Shown here: one piece after another, positions 43,961 through 53,957 of the stretch | How the letters are laid out: every line of letters starts with the position of its first letter | How positions within the stretch are numbered: position 1 is the stretch's first letter | From: an uncultured Clostridium sp. | Lineage (GTDB): Bacteria; Bacillota; Clostridia; UBA1212; UBA1255 | Direction of reading: 5' to 3' | Length of the DNA stretch: 64,000 nucleotides | Assembly: GCA_900543695.1 (NCBI GenBank) | Contig: UQSG01000004.1 | Location: 38,815 to 102,814 of the forward strand | Position numbers and translations under genes: made by a program | The notes under the pieces: model-generated | The model's input: the letters and a program-made list of their open reading frames with translations, nothing else | Databases searched by the model: none | Told to the model about the DNA's origin: nothing

Positions 43961-45418
43961 TTAAAATGAATATATCTGGATTTTCTCCAGTATTGCGGTG
44001 CCGCCTTCGGCTCTTAACTGTATGGCGCCAGAAATTTTTTCAGGAAAAACAACAGCGTTAAACATTGCTTCTGCGTTGTTTGCAAATACATCTATAACAG
44101 ATGTGTCAAGAATAATGCGAAGCTTTATTCTGCCTTCATTAGTAGGATTAAGCTGCATTTCATATACACCGCTTTTTATCCGTCCTGAAGCGTTTCGGTC
44201 CAGGTATAATTTCTGTTTCTTTTTAGAATAACCCACAAGTATTTTCTGATTGTCTATCGCCCGCAGTGCAATTTCAAAGCCGTCACAATTCTGTATATCC
44301 ACAACAGCTTCTATATCCAGCACCATATCCTTTGTATCTTTCATAAGGCAAACCGGCATACTGTCTACTTTTATTCCGTCGGCAAAATAAATCATCTTTT
44401 CATTCCTTGCAGCTGCAATTTCCTCCACAGGTTCCATGCGAAGCCGTGGTCCATGCTGTGTGGAAACAAGTTTATATTCAAGGGGTAAAGATTGATAACC
44501 ATCCCATATTTTGCCGTACTCAGACAGCTTATCTGCTGTTTTATCTATCATCCAATAAATACCTATTCTTCTGCCTTTTGGGTCATTGAAAAACGACTGG
44601 GCCGCATACATATCGTCACAGCCAACTATAGGTGAAATCTGTTCTGTTTCAGCTTTGAATACAAACCTGCCGCCGGATTCGTATATCAACTCTCCTATAA
44701 CGCAGAAACGGCCGCCGCCTGTATACACCCATTTAACCTGATCTTCCCTGCCGTCAAGAAGCATAGGAAAAAGATCGGGGCACTCTGATTCTAAATGCCG
44801 CCGGCCATCCGGATACATAACATCTCCTTGAAAGGTCCAATCCCGCAGATTTTCAGAAGTAAAAATACGTGCCCAAAGACCTGCTATAATCATGACCCAT
44901 ACTCCGCCGTTTTCACTTTTTTCATCAGAGTACCAGAAAACTTTGGGATCGCGGTTATCATACAGTATTGTGTCCCCGTCTTTTCCCTTAATTACAGGAT
45001 TATATTTATATTTTATCCATGTACGTCCGTGGTCTTTGGAATAAGCAATCGCCTGCTTCTGCCAGCCATATGTCTCGTCGCCTAAGGCATATGTAAAAAT
45101 CGCTACCATACGCGATGCCGGCGGTGTGCTGCTATCAAAAAAGCCTGATGTGTTGCGGCTATCAATGACACAGGAGCCGGACCATATGCCGCCGAGGCTA
45201 TCTGGTTCAATAGCCGGCGCAAGCTCCTTCCAGTGAACTAAATCCTCTGACACAGCATGTCCCCAGTATTTCTGACTCTGATCTTCAATAAGTGAGTCAC
45301 AGTACTGGAAAAACAAGTGGTATTCTTTTGTATATGCGTCATAAACAAGACCATTAGGATCATTCATCCAATTTTTCGCCGGTGTAAAGTGCAGCTTAGG
45401 ACGGTATAATGATTTCAT
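43961..45418 (-). CDS. Cytoplasmic GH32 fructosidase
   Basis: About 485 residues, no signal peptide. GH32 motifs complete: KNWMNDPNG, FFQYC, NRDPKVFW, ESEC. The second ATG (45418) is preferred because AGGAAGG lies upstream of it and nothing suitable precedes the ATG six codons earlier. Lacking a signal, it should split imported fructo-oligosaccharides or sucrose-like sugars. First gene of the three-gene GH32 operon. Confidence 0.93.
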   Translation of the reverse strand: MKSLYRPKLHFTPAKNWMNDPNGLVYDAYTKEYHLFFQYCDSLIEDQSQKYWGHAVSEDLVHWKELAPAIEPDSLGGIWSGSCVIDSRNTSGFFDSSTPPASRMVAIFTYALGDETYGWQKQAIAYSKDHGRTWIKYKYNPVIKGKDGDTILYDNRDPKVFWYSDEKSENGGVWVMIIAGLWARIFTSENLRDWTFQGDVMYPDGRRHLESECPDLFPMLLDGREDQVKWVYTGGGRFCVIGELIYESGGRFVFKAETEQISPIVGCDDMYAAQSFFNDPKGRRIGIYWMIDKTADKLSEYGKIWDGYQSLPLEYKLVSTQHGPRLRMEPVEEIAAARNEKMIYFADGIKVDSMPVCLMKDTKDMVLDIEAVVDIQNCDGFEIALRAIDNQKILVGYSKKKQKLYLDRNASGRIKSGVYEMQLNPTNEGRIKLRIILDTSVIDVFANNAEAMFNAVVFPEKISGAIQLRAEGGTAILEKIQIYSF

Positions 45419-45440
45419 AAAGCTTTCCTTCCTCATTTAA

Positions 45441-45529
45441 ATACACGAACGTAATTATAATATTATAATAATCTTCACTCCTCAAAGCACAAGTGAGAAA
45501 AGCAATGAATCAAGGAGAAAAAACGACAT
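45441..45529 (-). promoter_or_regulatory. Fructan regulon operator 1 with promoter (GH32 operon)
   Basis: Plus-strand boxes AAGTGAGAA (45491) and GAAAAAACGACAT (ending 45529); AAGTGA and AACGACAT starts are 31 bp apart. On the minus strand TCACTT lies 26 bp before a -10 TATTAT (45465-45470 region), with the gene start at 45418. Same layout as the sites at 47480, 57107 and 59502. Confidence 0.75.
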
Positions 45530-45612
45530 CCATATTCCGGGCAATATTTGAAAAGAACAAAATCATACAGATTTATCAGTATTTTTCTATTTAATTGATA
45601 GTGATAAAACAG

Positions 45613-45642
45613 TAAAAAAGCCGCAGAGTAAAAAACTGCGGC
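45613..45642 (-). terminator. Terminator of the 45684 gene
   Basis: GCCGCAG (45620-45626) / CTGCGGC (45636-45642), followed on the minus strand by TTTTTTAC. Confidence 0.8.
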
Positions 45643-45683
45643 ATTTAGTCGGGAAAATCATTTTACAAATATTTTTATAATTC

Positions 45684-47384
45684 TTAAACGCTTTCTTTCC
45701 GGCGTTTGTTGAACTTAAGTACTGCAAGTGCAGCTGCTGCCATAACTACAGGTATTGCTGTATTTATATCACCTGAAGTAGGGTTATTCACACTGATTTG
45801 TGTTTCAGTAAATACAGCCTTTGTATAAACAGCCTGGCCGTCCTCCGCAAAAAGCCCTACATATCCCTTTAGTAAACTGGGGTCAATCTCAGATTCCGCC
45901 ATAACAACCCCGTTTAGAGAAGCCTTAACTGTCTTAGATGCAGCATTATACTCAAATACAAAAGTGTATTCTGCTGCTGATTTTTGTTCATCTGACAAAA
46001 CCCAGTCGCCCGCTATCAGCTGCGCATATTTTCCTGACTGGCGCATTGGAACTGAGAAGAATCCGTCTGAATTAAATTCCAAGCCTGCAAAATTGTCCCC
46101 ATCCGTTCCAAATGCAATACCAATACCGTAACCTGTAAATTCCTTTAAAACAACTTCATATTTAAATGATTTTGTTGTATCTACCTGCTTATTTGACTTA
46201 AAGAAGCTTCGGCCATTGCCCTGGCTTGCATAACCATCTTCAACAGCGCTCCATGTTCCGGAAGCTGCTTCCCAGCCTTCCAGGTTTGTTTCAAAATCAG
46301 GCTCAATAGGAGGTTCTATTTCTGTATATATTGCCTTTGTAAATGTTGCTGTACTATCTTCTGTATATAGCCCCACATATCCTGTAAGCTTAGAAGGGTC
46401 AATCTCAGTTTCAATAATATCAGTACCATTAACAGATATTTCAATAATTTTCGTTTTCGCATCATATTTCATTAAAATTGTATATTCTGTAGGCTGTATA
46501 TCTGCTTCTATAGTTCCTCTTGCCTCATTCCACCATGCAAAAGCATCTGCAGCTGTACGGCCGGGTAATTCCACATTGCCGCTGCCTGTAATCTGAACAG
46601 CTGCATAATGATCTGCGTCTGTACCGAATGCAAGGCCAACAGCATGATTGCCTCTATCTTTTACTATAACCTCATATGTAAATGATTTTGTAGTATCAAC
46701 CTGCTTATTTGATGCTAAAAAGCTGCGGCCTCTTTCTGACTGTTGTACCCAGCCCTGTTTATAAAGAGTCCAATCACCTGAAACACCCGTCAAACCTTCA
46801 AGATTTGTTGTAAATTCTGTATCAGATGTATAATTCAGATTATTAAACGTAAGTGACTGATCCCATATGCGAACACCCAAATAACCATTAATAGAAGTAT
46901 CCGTAAATGTCGCAGATGCTTCGTTTACCCTAACGGCAAAACCGCCTGCGCCATCACAAGTAATTTCAATAGTATATTTTTCTGATTCAGCTACAGCAGC
47001 CGTGGCAAGAGTTTCTGCTCCTGTCACACCATCATTATAATACTTATATACAGATAAATTGCCTCCTGCAACATTGAACTGCCATATAGTATTATTGTCC
47101 GGATTCTCTTTACTTTTTATTATGGATAAGCCCCCGTCGCCATGCGTAACATCTCCGCTGTATGTAAATGCAGCTGATGACGATACTAACTGATCTGAAA
47201 TAGCAAGAGAAGGATATCCTGAGGAACCGTTATAGCCGTTTTCTGTCTCAGTCCATTCACCGTGAACAGCACGCCAGCCTGAAATGTTTGTTGCAAAATT
47301 GCTCTGTGCAGAAATAAACAAAATTGAAAAGCAACTGACAATTACTACTGCAAAAAGCAAAATTAAAGTAATCTTCTTCAACAT
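45684..47384 (-). CDS. Secreted anchored protein of three CBM66-like modules
   Basis: 566 residues with no catalytic domain. Signal peptide (1-27); three repeated modules (about 30-187, 191-355, 364-528), each beginning F-x-T-N-x-x-G-W, with a KQVDTTKSF strand in the last two and ending GYVGLYTEDSTATFTK-like; a C-terminal segment NPTSGD, helix (about 540-557) and KRRKE tail. The modules look like concanavalin-type sandwiches resembling the fructan-binding CBM66 of levanases. Inferred role is to hold fructan at the surface. Single-gene transcription unit between operator 2 and a terminator. Confidence 0.65.
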   Translation of the reverse strand: MLKKITLILLFAVVIVSCFSILFISAQSNFATNISGWRAVHGEWTETENGYNGSSGYPSLAISDQLVSSSAAFTYSGDVTHGDGGLSIIKSKENPDNNTIWQFNVAGGNLSVYKYYNDGVTGAETLATAAVAESEKYTIEITCDGAGGFAVRVNEASATFTDTSINGYLGVRIWDQSLTFNNLNYTSDTEFTTNLEGLTGVSGDWTLYKQGWVQQSERGRSFLASNKQVDTTKSFTYEVIVKDRGNHAVGLAFGTDADHYAAVQITGSGNVELPGRTAADAFAWWNEARGTIEADIQPTEYTILMKYDAKTKIIEISVNGTDIIETEIDPSKLTGYVGLYTEDSTATFTKAIYTEIEPPIEPDFETNLEGWEAASGTWSAVEDGYASQGNGRSFFKSNKQVDTTKSFKYEVVLKEFTGYGIGIAFGTDGDNFAGLEFNSDGFFSVPMRQSGKYAQLIAGDWVLSDEQKSAAEYTFVFEYNAASKTVKASLNGVVMAESEIDPSLLKGYVGLFAEDGQAVYTKAVFTETQISVNNPTSGDINTAIPVVMAAAALAVLKFNKRRKESV

Positions 47385-47453
47385 AATATTCGTCCTTTCT
47401 TTATTGTATTCAAACGCCTTATTCTCATAAACATAAGACTAAATTATGTTCTG

Positions 47454-47518
47454 ATTATACTTTTGTAAAAATTACGAACAAGTGAAAAATATGTTAAATA
47501 CATGAGAAAAAACGACAT
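47454..47518 (-). promoter_or_regulatory. Fructan regulon operator 2 with promoter
   Basis: Plus-strand AAGTGAAAAA (47480) and GAGAAAAAACGACAT (ending 47518), 31 bp start to start; minus-strand TCACTT lies 26 bp before -10 TATAAT (47454-47459). Drives the 45684 gene. Confidence 0.78.
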
Positions 47519-47526
47519 ATGAAAAA

Positions 47527-47555
47527 CCGGCACCTCTAAATTCAGAGTGTGCCGG
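47527..47555 (-). terminator. Terminator of the 56965-47594 operon
   Basis: CCGGCAC / GTGCCGG arms with an inner TCT/AGA pairing, followed by TTTTTC on the minus strand, downstream of the 47594 stop. Confidence 0.72.
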
Positions 47556-47593
47556 CAATAATTTTAACCTTTTCAAAAGCTTTTTAACTCAGA

Positions 47594-49429
47594 TTAAATC
47601 CGCTCTGCTTTTTTCTTTTCCGTGAAACGAATTGCCGTAAACATACCTATAACTATAACGGCAGCAATAGCAGAAATACTCATACTGTCTCCAGAACCAG
47701 GATTTATTATACCGGGATCTGTTTCAGGCTGACTGCCCGAACCACTTTCAGTATAGTTTGCACTGAGAATATATACATTTGCATCATGAGCATATACTCC
47801 TATATAACCTGACAGTGCATCCTTATCCTCAAGGGTCGAAACTATAGTATCATTAAAATAGAAGGATGCAACACCCTTTGACGCATCATATTTAACCGAA
47901 AGAGTATATTCCGTCAAATCTGCCACTCCGTGAGCAGCGCCGTAGGTCCCGCCGCCTGTTCCGTCAGTAAATACTTCATAATATACATTAGAAGGATCTG
48001 CGATAAAGTGGATAAAATTCTTCATGGCATTATCTCTGCTTGAAATGTCCTTTACGCCAAGCACAAGACCTGCGCCATAGCCGTTCGTCTTTTTCACCTT
48101 TACTGTATATGTGAAGTTTTTGGTTAAGTCAACCTGCTTGTTGGAGACTGCAAAGTCATTTACCGTCTGCTCCGGACCGTCTTTATATCCGCTGTCCGTC
48201 TCTGTCCATGTTGAATCAAGACCTTTCCAGCCCTCAAGGTTCGTATCAAAACCGGCAGAACCGGAAGAACCGGCAATTTCATAATGAGCCTCAAGAATAC
48301 AAACATCCGCATCATGAGCAAAGAAGCCTATATTACCGGAAACGACCGCCGCCGCGTCGTTTATTTCTATTACAAGCTCATCATTAAGATACAGTGACAA
48401 AACTGCTGCCGCGGCATCATATTCAGCCTGAAGCGTGTACGTGTTAGGTACGGTGGCATATCCTAAATCAGACCAGCCTTTGCCGTTCGGGCCGCCATCT
48501 ACACCGTCAGTAAATATCTTGTAATAAACAGTGCCGGGGTCAGCTATAAAGTATACATAATTCTTAAGCGCCTCATCACGGCTGGAGGGATCCTTCACAC
48601 CTAAAACAAGTCCTGCCCCATAGCCGGCTATTTTCGTCAGTTTTACTGTATATGTAAAATCTTTACTTCCGTCAAAAGAAATATCCGACACCGCAATATC
48701 GTCTATACTCTGTTCGCCGCCGTCCATATATCCTGCCGGCGTTTCAACCCAGCTGGAGTCAAGCCCCTGAATGCCTGTTAAATTTGTTTTCAACGATGCA
48801 GATTCTTCGTAATAATATGCTTCTGTAGCAATTATGCTCGCTCCGTGAGCGACTAAACCAAGATAGCCTTTCAAAGCCTCCGTATCATCATAAGTAGCCT
48901 TATGCAGAGGCGCTCCATTCAGCATAAATACCGCTTTCCCGCTGTCGGCATCATAAACTACGCCTAATGAATATTCCGATACACCTGTCAAGCCTCTGTC
49001 TGCACATGGAACAGCACCAAGAACGCTTGACTGCACAGCTCCGCTTTCCAGATAGTTCTTGGCATAATGTACGTTGTCCGGATCAACAATATATTTCAAG
49101 CAGGTTGAAAGGGCATTATCACGAGTAGACTTATCTTTTACGCCCATAACCAGTCCCACGCCGTATCCGCCTGTATTTTTTACATGTACTGTATACGTGA
49201 AATCTTTCGTACCATCAACATATACATCGGATAAAGCAATATCATCATTGGACTGTTCCGCTCCGTCAACATATCCGTCATCTGTTACATTCCAGGTAGA
49301 CTCCATACCTGACCAGCCATCCATGTTTGTTTTAAATGCGCTGTCATTTGCACTTATTGCAGGAACAGAAGCCAGCACTGCCGATAAAACAAACAAAACT
49401 GCAAATACCTGTTTAAAACGCTTAAACAT
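47594..49429 (-). CDS. Secreted anchored protein of three CBM66-like modules (second subtype)
   Basis: 611 residues: signal peptide (1-27), three modules (roughly 30-208, 213-390, 396-563) beginning like F-K-T-N-M-D-G-W. They carry a fixed KDFTYTV strand, a GYGAGLVLGVKD block with SSRD, and an AHDA motif near the end. A C-terminal NPGSGD, helix and KKKAER tail follow. No catalytic residues are evident. This module subtype is shared with the 49462 protein and distinct from 45684 and 58059. Ribosome site AAGGAG. Last gene of the long operon, 32 bp after the 49462 gene. Confidence 0.65.
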   Translation of the reverse strand: MFKRFKQVFAVLFVLSAVLASVPAISANDSAFKTNMDGWSGMESTWNVTDDGYVDGAEQSNDDIALSDVYVDGTKDFTYTVHVKNTGGYGVGLVMGVKDKSTRDNALSTCLKYIVDPDNVHYAKNYLESGAVQSSVLGAVPCADRGLTGVSEYSLGVVYDADSGKAVFMLNGAPLHKATYDDTEALKGYLGLVAHGASIIATEAYYYEESASLKTNLTGIQGLDSSWVETPAGYMDGGEQSIDDIAVSDISFDGSKDFTYTVKLTKIAGYGAGLVLGVKDPSSRDEALKNYVYFIADPGTVYYKIFTDGVDGGPNGKGWSDLGYATVPNTYTLQAEYDAAAAVLSLYLNDELVIEINDAAAVVSGNIGFFAHDADVCILEAHYEIAGSSGSAGFDTNLEGWKGLDSTWTETDSGYKDGPEQTVNDFAVSNKQVDLTKNFTYTVKVKKTNGYGAGLVLGVKDISSRDNAMKNFIHFIADPSNVYYEVFTDGTGGGTYGAAHGVADLTEYTLSVKYDASKGVASFYFNDTIVSTLEDKDALSGYIGVYAHDANVYILSANYTESGSGSQPETDPGIINPGSGDSMSISAIAAVIVIGMFTAIRFTEKKKAERI

Positions 49430-49461
49430 AAATTTTTCTCCTTGTAATTTTATATATATTA

Positions 49462-50865
49462 TTATTTTTTCCTGCGCTTAAAAATAATTACAGCAGCAAT
49501 TGCCGCAGCAATGCAGATCGCTGCAATAACGACAGCAATTACGATGCCAGAAAACGAATCATTATTATCATCTCCTTCGCCAGCTTCATGCGATTTGGCG
49601 GCAGCAGGGGTTTGCGTCGGACCTTTCGTTTCAGCCGTCTGCGTCGCGGCGGGAACTTCCGTGGCGTCTGACGGAGCTTCAGAAGGTTCTTCTGTGGCTG
49701 CGTCTTCCCCAACATATTGGAAATCAGCGCTTATTACCGAAATACGCGCATCATGCGCCAGCAGGCCCAGGTAGCCCTCAATATTTTCCTCCGCATAATA
49801 CGATTCAAAAAGTATGTCATTTATATATAAATAGGCCACGCCCTCTTCCGCAACGTATTCCAAATCCAGCTTATAGACAATGGCATCGCCCGATCCGTCC
49901 ACGGAAGGATCCAGCTCTTCATCTGTCAAACGTCTGCCGACATTTTCACTTTCGTTTATACTGTAAGTAACGCTCTGAGTATCTACTATAAAACGTGTGT
50001 ACGAAGATAATACTGCATCGCGGCTTGAAATATCCTGCACGCCGTAAGCAAGCCCTAATCCGTACCCGCTGATCCTTTGCATTTTACACGAATATATAAA
50101 TGATTTATTTGCATCAACATAAACATCTGAAAAAGCGAAATCGTTCATGGATTGCTCTGTTCCATCCATATATCCGTATGCTTCCGTTTCCGTCCATGTA
50201 CTTTCAATTCCCTTCCAGCCTGTCATGTTTGTGGTAAATTTAACAGGCTCCTTTTCAACGGCATCCTCCTCTGTAAAGATGGCAGACTGGAACAATGCCT
50301 CCGCGTCATGCGAAATAAGGCCCAGGGTGCCGGTTATGGCAGATACGTCAGCAAGGGCGCTTACCTGCAGGTCGTCCAAAAAGAATGACGCCGTACCGGC
50401 TAATGCGTTGTACTTTACGGTCATTGTAAAATCAGATACGTCCTCAGTATCAGTTACTGTGCGTCCGACAGGATCACCTTCTGCTCCGTCTTTATAGACT
50501 CTATAATATACGCTGCCATCTCCATCCGCAATAAAATATACAAAATTTTGAAGTGCAGCGTCACGGCTGGAAGGATCCTTTATACCCAAAGCAATACCTG
50601 CTCCATAGCCTGATTCTTTCTTTACATGAACTGTATAAGTAAAATTTTTACTTCCATCTACAGTCACGTCCGATACGGCAACGTCAAATACCGTCTGCTC
50701 GGAGCCGTCTTTATAACCGGACGAAGTTGAAGTCCAGCCTGACTCTAATCCGCGCCAGCCTGCCATATTAGTGTTTTCATCAAAGACCGCGCTTACATTG
50801 AAAGCCGAAAAGCAGTTAAACAAAACGGCCATTATAAGAATTATTAAACAAGCGCTTTTTCTCAC
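49462..50865 (-). CDS. Secreted anchored protein of two CBM66-like modules
   Basis: About 467 residues from a GTG at 50865 (GAGAGG upstream). Signal peptide, two modules of the GYGAGIALGIKD/SSRD/AHDA-like subtype (about 27-200 and 205-385), a Pro/Thr/Ala/Glu-rich spacer (about 390-435), a membrane helix and RRKK tail. The spacer would lift the modules away from the membrane. Same operon as the FGGY kinase and the 55349 GH32 gene. Confidence 0.65.
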   Translation of the reverse strand: MRKSACLIILIMAVLFNCFSAFNVSAVFDENTNMAGWRGLESGWTSTSSGYKDGSEQTVFDVAVSDVTVDGSKNFTYTVHVKKESGYGAGIALGIKDPSSRDAALQNFVYFIADGDGSVYYRVYKDGAEGDPVGRTVTDTEDVSDFTMTVKYNALAGTASFFLDDLQVSALADVSAITGTLGLISHDAEALFQSAIFTEEDAVEKEPVKFTTNMTGWKGIESTWTETEAYGYMDGTEQSMNDFAFSDVYVDANKSFIYSCKMQRISGYGLGLAYGVQDISSRDAVLSSYTRFIVDTQSVTYSINESENVGRRLTDEELDPSVDGSGDAIVYKLDLEYVAEEGVAYLYINDILFESYYAEENIEGYLGLLAHDARISVISADFQYVGEDAATEEPSEAPSDATEVPAATQTAETKGPTQTPAAAKSHEAGEGDDNNDSFSGIVIAVVIAAICIAAAIAAVIIFKRRKK

Positions 50866-50956
50866 AAAAATCAACCTCTCTTATTAAACCATATTGTTTC
50901 AAGCGTAAGCCGCCTGATACAAAATAAATTCGGATTTTTCAATTTCCCCATCAAAT

Positions 50957-52177
50957 CTATTCCGCCAGGCTCGTTATGCTTTCCAATTGCGAAACAGAAA
51001 TCTTCATAAAGTTTGCCATACTGTACTTCGGCAGGTCCTCTTCAATTACCATAGAATAAAAAACGTATAAAAATAGTTCTCCGTTTTCCTCCTGTACAAA
51101 AGTTTGCGGTAAATGTGTGCCGTATGTTTTATCCTCCGGCAGCATTCTTCCCACGACTCTCCAATCCCAGCCATTGTCAGAAACAGCCATAACGATCTGC
51201 CTGTCATTTTGAGGCCCCAGGCTTGTTCCGAAATTAGGAGCATCAGAAAAAGCATAATATTTGCCGTTTATTTTAACGACCTCCGGATTAGGCCAATCCT
51301 TAAGCTGCGGCGTCTGTTCCGCATGAATCAGCTGCCAGTCGTCCGGATCCATAAAATCTCCGTTATTAACAGCATAACCCATTGATAAGAATGTGCCCGG
51401 CAGATAATAGTCGAACCACATTTTCCATTTATTTTCTTCTTCATCCCATATTATAGAGGGACGGTGGTATCCGCCTGTACTGGGAGGAGAAGCTTCACCG
51501 GCAACCCAGCCCTCTTCATATTCCTTTTCCCAAATCAAAATAGGAGCGCTGCTCTTAGTCCAATGAACGCCATTGTCAGACGTGGCTCCCATAATGTTAT
51601 TTATTATATATGTTACGCCGTCTCTGTTGTCAAAGCCAACTGCAGAAAACGCCATATAATATGTACCGTCTTTATATACGACAGACGGGTCTCCGTTATG
51701 TACAGAATCATAATTTGTTTCGGCTCTTCTCAGCACAGGCTTCCAAAGCGAGGGCGTCATTGTCGTATCCCAAGCGTCATCACCGCACCATACTTCCCAT
51801 TCCGTTAAAGATTTTCCTCTGGCATGATATATAGAGTCATATCCCTTATCAGGATTACTGTCTTCTGCTGTTGTTTCCCCAAAAATATACATTCTGTACG
51901 GATACTCATCGTCCTCTGTTTTCACTACCTCACAGTTGTAAAGATTAACAAAGTTATACAAAATAGGGTTTTCATTTACAGTCCAGTATTCTGTCAGATT
52001 ATTATGCCTTGCCCGAATCGTATCAACGGTGTCAGTAATCTCAGGAACAGACTCTATCACCGGAATTTTTTCAGCAGGTGAAGGCGACGGCGTATCTGCG
52101 TGGCTTCCGCTTTGACAGCCCGCCATAGCCATACCAAAAGATACCCCCAACAATAAACACGCAATTTTTCTCGCCAC
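50957..52177 (-). CDS. Lipoprotein with a five-bladed beta-propeller (GH43/GH32-clan-like)
   Basis: 406 residues, GTG start. Signal peptide with lipobox MAGC (cysteine near 20). The mature part shows propeller blades typical of GH43/32/68 folds: HNGDPSVVYKDGTYYMAFSA, YHRPSIIWDEEENKWKMWF, WPNPEVVKINGKYYAFSDA. Candidate acidic residues exist (D in GDPS, D in WDEE, E in NPEVV), but no family-defining triad can be assigned. It is either an exo-acting glycosidase or a glycan-binding protein at the cell surface. Confidence 0.6.
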   Translation of the reverse strand: MARKIACLLLGVSFGMAMAGCQSGSHADTPSPSPAEKIPVIESVPEITDTVDTIRARHNNLTEYWTVNENPILYNFVNLYNCEVVKTEDDEYPYRMYIFGETTAEDSNPDKGYDSIYHARGKSLTEWEVWCGDDAWDTTMTPSLWKPVLRRAETNYDSVHNGDPSVVYKDGTYYMAFSAVGFDNRDGVTYIINNIMGATSDNGVHWTKSSAPILIWEKEYEEGWVAGEASPPSTGGYHRPSIIWDEEENKWKMWFDYYLPGTFLSMGYAVNNGDFMDPDDWQLIHAEQTPQLKDWPNPEVVKINGKYYAFSDAPNFGTSLGPQNDRQIVMAVSDNGWDWRVVGRMLPEDKTYGTHLPQTFVQEENGELFLYVFYSMVIEEDLPKYSMANFMKISVSQLESITSLAE

Positions 52178-52224
52178 TGTCCATACACTCCTTTTATATT
52201 ATAAAAATTATATTCTATTAAAAA

Positions 52225-52254
52225 ATTATTAACCTAATTATTTAATTTAGTCAA
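52225..52254 (-). promoter_or_regulatory. Possible internal promoter before the lipoprotein gene
   Basis: Minus strand: TTGACT (52249-52254), 18-bp spacer, AATAAT (52225-52230), in the only long gap (205 bp) of the operon. No regulon boxes are present, so it could give basal expression of the surface proteins. Confidence 0.45.
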
Positions 52255-52382
52255 TAGACAATTCCATCATGCGCAAACATCCAGCAATTTTTTACAAAAT
52301 GCAATGTGATAATTCCATAAAAATTCATTTTAATCCGCAATAATTCAAAAAGCAAAAACCCCACTAAATATTTTTATTCTAT

Positions 52383-53942
52383 TTACAGATTCATCTTATA
52401 TAGCTTCATATCCCGTACCGACACCTTCGCATTCTGCAAATATAGGCCAATGCGCCCCGCTGGTTTCCCCAAATGTACAAAGGTCTGTACCAGCAGTCCG
52501 TCCGCATACAGCTCAAAAACATTCCGGCGGTAAAGCAATTTAAAAGAAACCTCACGGTCGGCGCAGATCCCCCGTACCTCCGCGCAGCCTTCGCCCACAG
52601 TGTCTATCATTTCAGAAGTTAAAATTCCATCTGATACATGTATTTTCTCTACATGTGAGTACCGTTTGTACGGATGACCTATCTCAAGGGTAATGGCCAT
52701 ACCCTGAATACCATCGCCGTCAGCCTGTTCTTCTACAAAAACGCCAAACTCAGAAGGACGCCAGTTAAAAGTCATATGTCTCACATTGTCATATTCAGGA
52801 AATGTTTTGGCGGTAACCTTGCCTTCAAAAATAACGCCCTGTGCCAAATCAATCTGCTCACGAATCGTCATCAAAAGATACCTGTCATGCACAACAGGCG
52901 CGTCAGGCGCATCCACATTCGCAGTAAGCGTCCCGTCTCCAGGCAAAAAAACAGTAGGATTCCAGTTGTCGGGCATAATCTCTCCGGGCAAATGCGACGC
53001 ATATGCCAGCTGCTGTATTTTTGCACTAACAATAATTTCATTCCCCTTAAGCTGTTCATTGCCTTCCCAGTAGCCAAGGCGAAGATGGCCCTCTGAATCC
53101 ACAACAGCCTTGCGCATAGGCAGCAGCCATATTTCATACGCGCCTCCTGCATCTACAGCATTGCTTACAAGCAGCTCTGCGTCTTTTCCTCTGGCAAACG
53201 CCGCTAAATTCTGTATAAATACCCGGCCTTCAAGACGCTCGAAGCCGCAAAGACGAAAAGCCTCTTTGTCCGGATAGAAAGGTCCCTCGGGACTGTCTGC
53301 CGTAAACGTATAAAGACCGTAGCCGTAATTTCCCGCATAGCCGACAAACCCTCCGATATAATAATATTTGTCTCCTATTTTCTCCATACCGCCGCCTTCA
53401 AGGCAGTCTATGCACGGAATATCTCCCCATTCAATTACAGGAGGAGGACAGCATATCCAATTGTACCCGTCACTGCTTTTGCACAGACCCCAGGCAGAGC
53501 AAAGCTCAGGAAGAGGCGTAGCCACAGGATAGCCGTAATATACATTGTTTTCTTTATACACATACATATGATCCCAACGGCCTGTAGTTTTGTACCATTT
53601 GGCATCAGGATGATTTTCTCCCACAAACCTCCAATTTACCATATCTTGTGAGACATAAAATCTGAGAGTATCATTATTGCAGCGCCCCGGATCAGAAAAG
53701 CTGCCGAAATTTATCACAACTTTGTCATCCGCCTCATAGATGTACATTTTGCACACTCCGCAGGTATCCTCTAATACCGGGCCGATGCTTTCCCAGTGAA
53801 CGCCGTCTTCAGACTTGGCCATCCACATAAAGTTATCTTTTTTATCTGCATCCTGCTTATACATAGAAACCATATAATAGTATCCGTCATGATACAGCAC
53901 GGAAGGATCCCACATACAGCCATTTTCCGGTTTATAAATCAT
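52383..53942 (-). CDS. Cytoplasmic GH32-clan-like beta-propeller protein with C-terminal sandwich
   Basis: 519 residues, no signal peptide. N-terminal propeller with MWDPSVLYHDGYYYMVSMY (the aspartate takes the place of NDPNG), WDHMYVYKENNVYYGYP, and CLEGGGMEKIGDKYYYIGG (a possible acid/base glutamate). A C-terminal beta-sandwich like that of GH32 ends ELYADGLLVQTF ... GRIGLYLQNAKV. It is clearly related to GH32/GH43 folds, but I cannot match it to a described family. Lies between the FGGY kinase and the lipoprotein in the same operon. Confidence 0.6.
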   Translation of the reverse strand: MIYKPENGCMWDPSVLYHDGYYYMVSMYKQDADKKDNFMWMAKSEDGVHWESIGPVLEDTCGVCKMYIYEADDKVVINFGSFSDPGRCNNDTLRFYVSQDMVNWRFVGENHPDAKWYKTTGRWDHMYVYKENNVYYGYPVATPLPELCSAWGLCKSSDGYNWICCPPPVIEWGDIPCIDCLEGGGMEKIGDKYYYIGGFVGYAGNYGYGLYTFTADSPEGPFYPDKEAFRLCGFERLEGRVFIQNLAAFARGKDAELLVSNAVDAGGAYEIWLLPMRKAVVDSEGHLRLGYWEGNEQLKGNEIIVSAKIQQLAYASHLPGEIMPDNWNPTVFLPGDGTLTANVDAPDAPVVHDRYLLMTIREQIDLAQGVIFEGKVTAKTFPEYDNVRHMTFNWRPSEFGVFVEEQADGDGIQGMAITLEIGHPYKRYSHVEKIHVSDGILTSEMIDTVGEGCAEVRGICADREVSFKLLYRRNVFELYADGLLVQTFVHLGKPAGRIGLYLQNAKVSVRDMKLYKMNL

Positions 53943-53957
53943 ATTCCAGCCTCCTTT

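Noticed and set aside
45684..47384. Sortase-anchored LPXTG protein
   Set aside because: The C-terminal NPTSGD-helix-KRRKE resembles a sorting signal, but no LPXTG is present and a plain membrane anchor explains it equally well.
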